Assembly: GCA_944326365.1 (NCBI GenBank)
Contig: CALVDR010000002.1
Coordinates: forward strand, 99,715-163,714
Direction of reading: 5' to 3'
DNA: 64,000 nucleotides
DNA from: an uncultured Bacteroidales bacterium
GTDB lineage: Bacteria > Bacteroidota > Bacteroidia > Bacteroidales > UBA932
The position numbers were made by a program, and so were the translations under genes. Positions 17,702 through 25,773 of this stretch are shown in pieces. Within the stretch, counting starts at the first letter, position 1, and every line of letters starts with the position of its first letter. The notes below the pieces were generated by a model that saw nothing but the letters and a program-made list of their open reading frames with translations, ran no database searches and was not told the origin of the DNA.

Positions 17702-19029
17702 TAATTGAAACCGCCTTTCGGTGTAGGAGGGTCTATCGGCTCGAAATCGTTCGTGGTGTTGTTCGTGTCCTGGAATATGGTGCGGCCAGCCTTTGCGGAA
17801 GCCTCGGCATCCACTTTTCTGCGCTGGCTGAAATTGGTCATGGACCCGTCATCGTTAGGAATATAGCCGAAACCGATATCCACTACGTCAGGAAGCCTCT
17901 TCCAGCGGGCGGATTCCATGTTGTTCACGAAGTCGGCGCCGTCTATTATGCAGTCTACGGGGATTTTCATGAGAGCCTGTTCATTCACGTTGCCGTCGCG
18001 TGTATAAGTGTAAATCATGACATCTTCATCCGTAAGTTCTTCTTCCGGTTTGAATACTATCAGGGAGCCGCCACTCATGTCGAGCAAGAAATAATCATAC
18101 GGATCCGCTATATAGACATTGTCCATATTCGGTACGTCCGGATTGTCAAGATCGAAGTAGTCATTTCCTGTCCGTCCCTGATCCTGAAGCCACTGCACGG
18201 CATACGTCTCCATATTAGCCACGGACAGATCTATGATATGGCTGAGCTGCGTCTGATCTACAGTCGTTTCATATTCTTCGGCGGCCCTGCGGACCTCTTC
18301 CTTGAAATTAATGGCATTAGTAGCGACCAAGAAACTTTCTCCCGGCTCCAGAAGATAATCATCGCCATCTCCAGGGATCCGGATTACAAGACTCGCATAG
18401 ACATGGTTGTGATCCAGATTCGGGTCCTCTCGCATGGAAACTGCCGGAGCGGACTCGAAATCGGCAGTGGCAGGTGTCCAGGCATCGGCAATATGGACTC
18501 CATCCAGATAGATGGCCTTGTCGCCATTGTTGTACAGTTCGAAGAACTGGTCTTTCAACATTGTCGCTGTCGCAGGATCATAGTTATAGCTGTGCCCCGA
18601 ATAAAACACCTCTTTGATTATCAGACCATAATACGGGCTGTCCAAATCAACTGTAGTTGCCGTCAAACTTACCGTAGAGTATGCGGTCAGCTGTGATTCC
18701 ACCAGCACTCCGTTGTCCACACCGTTAATACTGGTACCTTCGTATGTTCCGGATACCGAAACATTATATGTTCCCGCAGTCAATTCCTCGAAAAGGGCTG
18801 TTCCCTTGTCATCGGTGGTCTGTGTGGACTGTACGCCGTCGGCAGTACTCAGGATGGATACTGTAAGTCCGGACAGCTCCATGTCAGGATATGCTTCTGG
18901 AGCTTCGACTGTTACGCTGAGAGAGCCGAGATAAGACTCGTCATCCATGTTGTCCATGCAGGACACGGACATGAATCCCGCTGCCGTCATGCAGAAAAGG
19001 ATTCCGGTTAAAGAATTAAAACGTGTCAT
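17698..19029 (-). CDS. DUF4876-type surface lipoprotein
   Basis: 443 residues. The lipobox ends SVSC (Cys24) and is followed by acidic residues, a surface-export-like start. Residues ~35-130 look like a carboxypeptidase-regulatory-like or SpaA-like beta domain (TAGTYNVSVSG); from ~145 comes a lamin-tail-like module (IIKEVFYSG, then FELYNNGDKAIYLDG). The tail QDTNNTTNDF is nearly identical to QDTNNSSNDF in the homologue at 28775-30118. It overlaps both neighbours by 4 bp. I infer that it works with the receptor encoded just upstream as a capture lipoprotein. Confidence 0.8.
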   Translation of the reverse strand: MTRFNSLTGILFCMTAAGFMSVSCMDNMDDESYLGSLSVTVEAPEAYPDMELSGLTVSILSTADGVQSTQTTDDKGTALFEELTAGTYNVSVSGTYEGTSINGVDNGVLVESQLTAYSTVSLTATTVDLDSPYYGLIIKEVFYSGHSYNYDPATATMLKDQFFELYNNGDKAIYLDGVHIADAWTPATADFESAPAVSMREDPNLDHNHVYASLVIRIPGDGDDYLLEPGESFLVATNAINFKEEVRRAAEEYETTVDQTQLSHIIDLSVANMETYAVQWLQDQGRTGNDYFDLDNPDVPNMDNVYIADPYDYFLLDMSGGSLIVFKPEEELTDEDVMIYTYTRDGNVNEQALMKIPVDCIIDGADFVNNMESARWKRLPDVVDIGFGYIPNDDGSMTNFSQRRKVDAEASAKAGRTIFQDTNNTTNDFEPIDPPTPKGGFNY

Positions 19030-21689
19030 TTGTTGTTTGTTTTAGATGTTATGGTAAATGTCATGCTGAAACCGAAATTGATGTCGCCGTTCAGGGTCCT
19101 CCTGGAGTCTTTAAAGACGTAAGTCGGATTGTACCAAAGAAAATTGTTGGCATAGAGGCTGAACGAATGTCCGTTTCTCGTCTCTTTTCTTATTTGCATG
19201 TGGAAATTGGCATAGACAGGCTTTTTGTCCGTGATCTCCAGGACGCTCGCCTCGCGTTTCAAATCGGCGTACTGTTCTGTCTCCCTTTCCTCTACAGGTA
19301 TGTCATGGTATGTCCCGTCCCCGTCATAGTAGGCTATGGGCCACAGGCTTCCTCCGACAGGCTCCACATAGTCCACGAAATTCAGTTCCGCACTGAGGGT
19401 GAAAATAAGTCTCAGTTTGGGTATCTGCTGTATGGCGGTGATGCGGCCGGAGCCGATCCTGGTGATGTACTGCGAATTCTCATATACTCCGTAACGGGCT
19501 TTCGCATCTCCCACGACATACCTCGATAGTTCCAGTTTGTAGCCGTGGTTCTGCTGCCTCGTCCTGACATAGCTTCCCTGTATGTTGAACTCGGTATGAG
19601 TGCTTTCGATTCTGGCCGGGACCAATGTGAGTTCTATTCCGTCCGTGGTCTCCTCGATATCGTTGCTCATCACCAATTTCTCCCTCAGCAGGATATCAGT
19701 GTCGCCCTCTATCGGACTTACTTTCGGCGGTTCCCCTTCGGGAGCATCCACGACCTCATAATTTTGCTTGTAGAGCATCAGCAGTTCCGGCGAGAGAGTG
19801 ATTCCGTTTTTGAGCACCTTGTGATATGCCGTCAGCCGGAGGGTCAGCCATCGTGACTCCCAGTCGATTCCGGCCTCCACGGTATTCGTATGGCTCGGCC
19901 TCAGATGCTCGTTTCTGGCTTCATACACGTAGGTACTGACGATTGCAAGCCTTTCCGCAGGGTCCGTGGCATAGTAGCTCATGTTCGTATAGTCGAAGTA
20001 TGCCGGACCCGGATAGAGCTGGACCATGGCGGGAGCCTTGTAGGCAAGTCCCCAGGCGGCCCTTACAGACAGCTGGTCGAAGAATTTCAACGTTCCGGAA
20101 AGCCGCGGAGCCAGCAGATGATAGCGTCCGTTCATAAAGTCGTATCTGAGTCCGAGACGCATGTTCGTACCGACCTTTTCCGAATCGTTCCTGACCGTAG
20201 TTTCGTGATAAGCGGAAAATGTGTTGGAAGCCGGAATTTCATAGAATGTAGCGTTTCTGGCGCCTATTCCTCCGACGGAAGACACGGCATTGCCCACGAT
20301 AGACCTTCCGCTGCCGAAATTCTTGTCCCATGTGTATTGCAGACCGGTCAGGAAATTGAAAGACCAGGATTTGCGGCTCATGGTCTTGTTCCAGTCGATA
20401 TTGGCATTCAGGTTGACCGGAAGCCCTTTCATTATCTGTTCCTGCTTGAAAAAGATGGAGGAGTAGCCTGTAATATATGTTCCTGTCTCCAACGCTTCTA
20501 TCAGAGGCAGCGGTCCGGTACCGTAATCCATATAATAGGAGTACTGGTTGTCAATACTTCCTCCGAGAGTATAGCTCAGCTTTCCGAAGCGTTTGAAATC
20601 CATGTCTCCGGTGATGCTGAGATTTATGTTCTGGTTGTTGACTTCGGTCTCGCTCGGCATTTTCTCCTCAGGCTCGAATCTCTGGCCGTTGAAGCCGAGA
20701 TAAGCCTGCATGGCGACGGTATTGGTCCAGTTCAGTTTCTTATTGACGGTAGTCATCCATCTCAGACCTACCGAGGCATTCTGATAGAAATTTTTCCGCT
20801 GTACGGGACTTTCATCCGCGTACGTGTAGGAGACGTCGGTGTTCAGGACTCCGCCTTTTTTCCCGAGGTCGAATCCTTTCGAAAGTGCGACCTGATAAGA
20901 GGTCGAGTTCATGTTGGCGGAAATGCTGAGCGGAGAAAAACCGGTCTTGTTTTTTACTATAATGGTGCCGGAGGCAAGATTGCCGTATTTGGCTGAGGCT
21001 ACGCCGGTGATGACTTCGACGCTCTGTATTCCCGAGGCGGAAATGGATCTTAGGTCAATACCCCCCCCCACGGATGATCGGCTGTCGCCTATTCCTATCG
21101 TAGGATTGGACGCTTGCATGTTCGCATCATTGCTCAGAGCCATACCGTTCACGATGACGGACGTACCGAAATTGTTCGCATCGGAAACTACTGCGGAGCG
21201 GAGGTTGGCCTGCTGCACGCTCATGAAATCGGATGCTCCCATCTTGTTTCCAGGAAGCAGGGACAGAATATCGTTCAGGTTCATAGCCTGAATCTGCTTG
21301 ATGGCCTGGTCGTCGACCCGGTAGACGCTTGTGCCCTTGTTGCTGTTGACCGCAGTGGCGGTCACTACGACTTCGTCCATGTTGAGTGCCTCCGGCTGCA
21401 ATGTGAATATCAGGGAATCCATATCGCTGTCGATATCAAGACAGCACTCTATCGTCCTGAAGCCCATGAACGATATGCCGATAGTGCTTCGGCCCTTGGG
21501 CAGCCGTATCGAGAAATTTCCGTCATGATCGGTGTATGTGGAAATAAAGAGGTCTTTCTGCACGACAGACACGAACTCCATCGGTCTGTCCCTGTCGTCG
21601 TATACGGTACCGGACACGGTAAATTCCTGAGCGGCAACCGACAGCGCCGTTAAAAACAGAATCAATACGGATGCGAAAAGTCTGTTCAT
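19026..21689 (-). CDS. TonB-dependent outer-membrane receptor with carboxypeptidase-like N-terminal domain
   Basis: 887 residues. Signal peptide 1-20; a CarboxypepD_reg-like domain ~24-105; a plug ~108-240 with VEVITGVASAKYGNLASG; then a barrel to the C terminus. The usual terminal aromatic is replaced by ...FSMTFTITSKTNNK, so the barrel may carry a short tail. It heads a six-gene operon in which the receptor, lipoprotein and barrel mirror 25774-31769. A nine-G tract (21069-21061, minus strand) encodes Gly208-210 in the plug; slippage would truncate the protein early. Ligand unknown; the linked ChaN gene suggests haem or metal. Confidence 0.9.
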   Translation of the reverse strand: MNRLFASVLILFLTALSVAAQEFTVSGTVYDDRDRPMEFVSVVQKDLFISTYTDHDGNFSIRLPKGRSTIGISFMGFRTIECCLDIDSDMDSLIFTLQPEALNMDEVVVTATAVNSNKGTSVYRVDDQAIKQIQAMNLNDILSLLPGNKMGASDFMSVQQANLRSAVVSDANNFGTSVIVNGMALSNDANMQASNPTIGIGDSRSSVGGGIDLRSISASGIQSVEVITGVASAKYGNLASGTIIVKNKTGFSPLSISANMNSTSYQVALSKGFDLGKKGGVLNTDVSYTYADESPVQRKNFYQNASVGLRWMTTVNKKLNWTNTVAMQAYLGFNGQRFEPEEKMPSETEVNNQNINLSITGDMDFKRFGKLSYTLGGSIDNQYSYYMDYGTGPLPLIEALETGTYITGYSSIFFKQEQIMKGLPVNLNANIDWNKTMSRKSWSFNFLTGLQYTWDKNFGSGRSIVGNAVSSVGGIGARNATFYEIPASNTFSAYHETTVRNDSEKVGTNMRLGLRYDFMNGRYHLLAPRLSGTLKFFDQLSVRAAWGLAYKAPAMVQLYPGPAYFDYTNMSYYATDPAERLAIVSTYVYEARNEHLRPSHTNTVEAGIDWESRWLTLRLTAYHKVLKNGITLSPELLMLYKQNYEVVDAPEGEPPKVSPIEGDTDILLREKLVMSNDIEETTDGIELTLVPARIESTHTEFNIQGSYVRTRQQNHGYKLELSRYVVGDAKARYGVYENSQYITRIGSGRITAIQQIPKLRLIFTLSAELNFVDYVEPVGGSLWPIAYYDGDGTYHDIPVEERETEQYADLKREASVLEITDKKPVYANFHMQIRKETRNGHSFSLYANNFLWYNPTYVFKDSRRTLNGDINFGFSMTFTITSKTNNK

Positions 21690-21732
21690 GCTTACAGCCT
21701 TGGGGATTAAGCTATAAAATGATTATAAGTTC

Positions 21733-21806
21733 GTCGTAAACGACTTCCGCCTTTACGGACGGTGCTGTCTGCAACCTGTGGGGAAGTCATCATATCTACA
21801 AATATA
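21733..21806 (-). promoter_or_regulatory. Promoter and structured leader of the six-gene receptor operon
   Basis: On the minus strand a TATATTTG -7 box spans 21806-21799; no good -33 element is seen. In the ~100-base leader, gacttcc (21788-21782) pairs with ggaagtc (21748-21742), while a second hairpin gtcgt-tt-acgac spans 21744-21733 and shares bases 21744-21742. The two stems cannot form together, so the leader could act as a switch. I recognise no known riboswitch class. Confidence 0.5.
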
Positions 21807-22079
21807 AACTTTTATTCATAAATTGTTCAGAATTCCACCCGTATTTTTACAGAATTTTCACGGTTCTTTCATTTAAGTTTGGCGAATGACATTCCGTTAC
21901 CTGTAAATAATCAAGACCATATGCTGAAAGGAGAGTATTAGATTTATTCAAGAAATAGTTTAACGATACGCCCTCTTGCAGAAATGTAGGAGGTTTTGTC
22001 GTATAGTTTTAAGAAATATCACTATATTTACTTAGTTTGATCAAATCGGTGTTTTGCATGAATTTTATAAAAATCGTTT
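21807..22079. other. Divergent intergenic region, no gene seen
   Basis: AT-rich sequence between the minus-strand receptor operon and the plus-strand dipeptidase. The nearest promoter-like box for the dipeptidase is TATATTTA at 22023-22030, which lacks the final G of the consensus, with TTTTG 24 bases before it. I see no coding frame and no convincing RNA structure. Confidence 0.6.
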
Positions 22080-23891
22080 ATGAAGATGTATAGAAAACCA
22101 TCATTCTTTTTAGCATTATCCAGCAGTCTTGCATCCATGCTGCTGTGCCTGGCCGCAGCACCCGAAGCGAATGCCTGCACGAATGTCCTTATCTCCAGAG
22201 GTGCCAGCGCGGATGGCTCGTGCATGGTTTCATATGCGGCTGATTCTCATACACTTTTCGGAGAACTGTATTTCCGCCCGGCGGCCAGCCATGAAAAAGG
22301 CGAGATGCTGAAAATATACGAGTGGGACACCGGAAAATTCCTCGGCGAGATCCCACAGGTGCCGTATACTTACCAGACAGTCGGAAACATGAACGAGCAC
22401 CAGCTCATCATCGGCGAATCCACGTTCGGAGGGCGTATGGAACTCTTTGACTCCACAGGGATCATGGACTACGGTTCGCTCATCTATACCACGCTCCAGA
22501 GAGCGAAGACCGCGCGTGAAGCCATAAACATCATAGTTGACCTGGCGAACACTTACGGCTACTATTCCAGCGGGGAATCATTCTCTATCGCGGACAAGGA
22601 TGAAGTCTGGGTCATGGACCTCATCGGGAAAGGCTACAGGGAGGAAAACGGACAGAATGCGAACAAAGGTATAGTCTGGGTGGCCAGAAGATTGCCGGAC
22701 GGCTATATATGCGCCCATGCGAACCAGTCCAGAATCAGCACCTTCCCCCTTGACGACCCGGAGAACTGTCTCTATGCGCCGGATGTCATCTCCTTTGCAC
22801 GAGAGATGGGCTATTTCGATGGAAAAGACGAGGACTTCAGCTTTTGTGATGCATATAATCCGCTGAATTTCGGTGCCATGCGTGGCTGCGAAGCCCGGGC
22901 CTGGTCAGCTTTCAATATCCTCTGCGACGGGCAGTTCACGTTCGAGGATGAAAACGGAAAGGAAGTGACGTGCGACTCATATGAATATCTCGATTATGCC
23001 ATGGGGTATGACGCATCGAAGCGTTTCCCTCTCTTCGTGAAACCGTCCAGGAAAATCACCATGAAAGATGTCGCTGATGTCATGCGCGACCATTTCGAAG
23101 GCACTCCGATGGACATGACCACAGATATAGGTGCCGGAGGCAATGCACTTCCGTATCGCTGGAGACCGATGGACTTCGAATATGAAGGCCATGTTTACGT
23201 GAACGAACGTGCGATAGCCACCCAGCAGACCGGATTCTGGTTCGTGGGACAGTCACGCGGCTGGCTACCTGATGTGATAGGCGGCCTGCTATGGTTCGGT
23301 ACGGACGATGCCGCCACTTCGTATCTGACTCCGATATATACCAATATAAACAAGGTGCCCGACTGCTTCGCAGAGGGCAATGGCAGTATCCTCGAATATT
23401 CCCCGACTTCGGCATTCTGGATATGCAACCGCGTGGCCAATGCCTGCTACAGAATGTACAATGTCATGGCTCCGGTAGTCATGGCGAAAGCCGATGATTT
23501 CGAGAATGCCCAGATGTCTCTCATCCCTGAAATAGACATCCAGGCCATGGCTCTGTATCAGAAGGCTCTCGACACTCCGAGAAAGCAGATAAGGCGGAAT
23601 GACGAAGTGCAGAAAGTCCCAGATCCGTTTGCCGAGGTGAAAGATTTTCTGACAGACTATTCTGTCGGTACTGCTCAGGGCATGTTTGATGAATGGGTGG
23701 ACCTGGAAACGTTCCTGCTGGTTAAATTCATGGACGGAAACGTCAAGGCACAGAATCCTGACGGTTCCTTCGTCACAAACGGATATTCTGACCGCATCCC
23801 TGACGGTATCACGAACCCCGGCTATACGGACAAGTGGAAGGAAGCCGTAGTACGTGATCACGGCGATATCCTCCGTCAGCCTGAAGAATGA
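22080..23891 (+). CDS. C69 family dipeptidase (PepD type)
   Basis: 603 residues. The signal peptide ends at NA-Cys33, and Cys33 is followed by TNVLISRGASADGS, the N-terminal nucleophile start of Ntn-hydrolase C69 dipeptidases. Cleavage before Cys33 would expose the catalytic residue in the periplasm. A conserved GESTFGG motif lies near 117-123 and the body is of normal length. Peptide breakdown in the periplasm fits the peptidase-rich neighbourhood (two M16 enzymes and S46). It is a single-gene unit ended by the terminator at 23947-23994. Confidence 0.92.
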   Translation: MKMYRKPSFFLALSSSLASMLLCLAAAPEANACTNVLISRGASADGSCMVSYAADSHTLFGELYFRPAASHEKGEMLKIYEWDTGKFLGEIPQVPYTYQTVGNMNEHQLIIGESTFGGRMELFDSTGIMDYGSLIYTTLQRAKTAREAINIIVDLANTYGYYSSGESFSIADKDEVWVMDLIGKGYREENGQNANKGIVWVARRLPDGYICAHANQSRISTFPLDDPENCLYAPDVISFAREMGYFDGKDEDFSFCDAYNPLNFGAMRGCEARAWSAFNILCDGQFTFEDENGKEVTCDSYEYLDYAMGYDASKRFPLFVKPSRKITMKDVADVMRDHFEGTPMDMTTDIGAGGNALPYRWRPMDFEYEGHVYVNERAIATQQTGFWFVGQSRGWLPDVIGGLLWFGTDDAATSYLTPIYTNINKVPDCFAEGNGSILEYSPTSAFWICNRVANACYRMYNVMAPVVMAKADDFENAQMSLIPEIDIQAMALYQKALDTPRKQIRRNDEVQKVPDPFAEVKDFLTDYSVGTAQGMFDEWVDLETFLLVKFMDGNVKAQNPDGSFVTNGYSDRIPDGITNPGYTDKWKEAVVRDHGDILRQPEE

Positions 23892-23946
23892 GAAGGACGG
23901 ACTCCTTTTGAGTCCATGCCCCTCTCTTGATCTGATGGAATAATGT

Positions 23947-23994
23947 AAAAGAAACAAGGTGGCTGTCGTTTAGGACAGCCACCTTGTTTCTTTT
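23947..23994. terminator. Bidirectional terminator
   Basis: A perfect 21-bp stem (23947-23967 with 23974-23994) around a 6-base loop, with A runs and T runs at the two ends. It lies between convergent genes and can serve both the C69 dipeptidase (+) and the fimbrillin-like gene (-). Confidence 0.93.
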
Positions 23995-24007
23995 ATTGCC
24001 GGATATT

Positions 24008-25594
24008 TTATTCCGCATCCTTGATGCAGCGGAGCTGCTGGCCGGTTTCGCAGTGTGCGAACATCATTGTAGCCCTACCTTCAGGATATAAACTCGTAAA
24101 CGTAGTCGCCAGACACATAAACTGGAAATTGTTTGTTCCTTCCTGATAGAATGTGGATGTCATGAAATAGTTTATGGAAGGTTTCCCAGCTAAATCCGGG
24201 TCTGTAGTGGATGTAACTTTAGTTTTTTGGTATGAAGGTGTTGCCGTGAAATTGCTCTTCATACGTACCCCTGACAGAACGAAATTCCAGCCGCCTTCAT
24301 TGAATTTCTTAATACTTCCTCCGCCATATGCGGAATCGTAAAACAGGGCATCAGGATTAGTTTGCGATGTATTGACTGTGGCTGTTTTGTTTGAGTATCC
24401 GCAAAGATCATAATACTCCTGCCATGTCGGTATATGCCATCCGTCAGGACAGATGCCTTGTGCTCCTTCATATTCGGCAACCTTGTCTGCGGATAATTCC
24501 GCAACGTCGAGAGCCGCATACATATCATAAAGATATCCGTTTTTGGCAATGGATGCATCATCCGTCAGGGCAGTAGTTGTGGTGCCGTCTGTGCTGTAAG
24601 GATACCAGATATGTGCATCAGCAGCTGCCGGGTCGCTTGAAACAGTCATACCTTCGGGAACATATCTCAGAGGCTCTGCCATCCATGTCTGGCCGTTGCT
24701 CAGTGTGACAGCCTTGTAGGTGACACCGCCGTACTCGATGGTGTTCTCTCCGCCAGGTGTATCTCCGCCTTCTCCAGGACCTACTTCACCTTCATCGGTC
24801 CAGTCTACTATTTCTCCGTCTACTGATATCTGGATTCCGGATGCTGCGGATACTATTGCAGTCACAGTGTATTGTCCTCCGGACACATAATTTTTGGTCT
24901 CAAGATTCTGTGTGTATTCCTTGGAATCGGCCGTGGTGACTTTTACTGTCAGAGCCGCTTCCTGAGGCACGATGATAGCGGCATAAGTCTTGTCGTTCTC
25001 GGTTTCGCATGTCGTTATATCGGCGGTCTCGGAATCGGCTGCTACTGTAACCGATGCCTCGGCTACATTCACGTCTGCAGTAGTCTTCGACCCTGACAAT
25101 ACAACTGAAGTTATGTCGGAGCCGGTATTGTTGGTCATATTGACTACGATTTTCGTGAGTTTGTGTCTGAAAGTCATGCCAACGGCAGATTCTGTAGGCT
25201 TGATTCCGGTCTCTGTGCCTATGATGAGGTCTGAAGGTGAGACTCCTTCGCTCTGGTCTGTCTGGACAGTGAATGTCTCTGGAGCGCCGGCAGGATTGTA
25301 AGGATAATATGCGATGAAGTCGGAAACCGCTTCAGTGTCGCCGTACCATGTGATGGCACCGGAAAATACATTGTCAGCAAATGTCAGTGGAGCATTCTCT
25401 ACGTAGTTTGTACCCCCCCCCATTGAAATTGTGAGACCTATTTGGTCACCTTCATCGAAGTTCAGATCAGATACGCGTGTCAGAAGTGGGGAGATGGTGA
25501 TGGTTCCGTTGACAGGTTCTGTCTCTACGGGAGTCTTGTCGCATGCCGAGATGAGCAAGGCTGCGCCCAATGCGATAAAATAAAACTTTTTCAT
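24008..25594 (-). CDS. Fimbrillin-like lipoprotein with C-terminal FISUMP domain
   Basis: 528 residues. The lipobox ends LLISAC (Cys18). Residues ~27-260 resemble Mfa-like/fimbrillin proteins (IAYYPYNP and a TADVNVAEASVTV strand region). After a Gly-Glu-Pro linker (~270-290), residues ~293-525 form a FISUMP domain with CPDGWHIPTWQEYYDL and WNFVLSGVR. These proteins are usually surface adhesins or fimbrial subunits. A nine-G tract (25421-25413, minus strand) covers codons 58-61 (MGGG), and a one-base slip would end the protein early. Transcribed alone from the TATCTTTG box at 25702-25695. Confidence 0.85.
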   Translation of the reverse strand: MKKFYFIALGAALLISACDKTPVETEPVNGTITISPLLTRVSDLNFDEGDQIGLTISMGGGTNYVENAPLTFADNVFSGAITWYGDTEAVSDFIAYYPYNPAGAPETFTVQTDQSEGVSPSDLIIGTETGIKPTESAVGMTFRHKLTKIVVNMTNNTGSDITSVVLSGSKTTADVNVAEASVTVAADSETADITTCETENDKTYAAIIVPQEAALTVKVTTADSKEYTQNLETKNYVSGGQYTVTAIVSAASGIQISVDGEIVDWTDEGEVGPGEGGDTPGGENTIEYGGVTYKAVTLSNGQTWMAEPLRYVPEGMTVSSDPAAADAHIWYPYSTDGTTTTALTDDASIAKNGYLYDMYAALDVAELSADKVAEYEGAQGICPDGWHIPTWQEYYDLCGYSNKTATVNTSQTNPDALFYDSAYGGGSIKKFNEGGWNFVLSGVRMKSNFTATPSYQKTKVTSTTDPDLAGKPSINYFMTSTFYQEGTNNFQFMCLATTFTSLYPEGRATMMFAHCETGQQLRCIKDAE

Positions 25595-25694
25595 GGCGAT
25601 TATATTTTGTTATAATTCGTTTTCGTGAGAATGGTTTGAAAGTCAATTAATTCACGAGGCATCGATTGCTCACGTCTTAGACACCTACCGATTA

Positions 25695-25702
25695 CAAAGA
25701 TA
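25695..25702 (-). promoter_or_regulatory. -7 box of the fimbrillin-like gene
   Basis: TATCTTTG reads on the minus strand at 25702-25695, with a possible TTG -33 element at 25726-25724, 21 bases further upstream. It leaves an untranslated leader of about 95 bases before the start at 25594. The plus-strand receptor at 25774 starts from the same intergenic space; its own box is weak (TAACTTCG, 25743-25750, behind a T8 run). Confidence 0.65.
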
Positions 25703-25773
25703 AAAAATATTCCCGTAAAGGAGCAACTGACATTATTTTTTTTAACTTCGTCAATAGAAAAAACGAACTCCCC

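Noticed and set aside
12117..21689. Long open frames on the plus strand opposite the receptor operon
   Set aside because: They are antisense shadows of well-supported genes and show no family motifs or plausible starts.
21690..21798. Cobalamin riboswitch in front of the TonB-dependent receptor
   Set aside because: The conserved B12-box sequence is not present in the leader.
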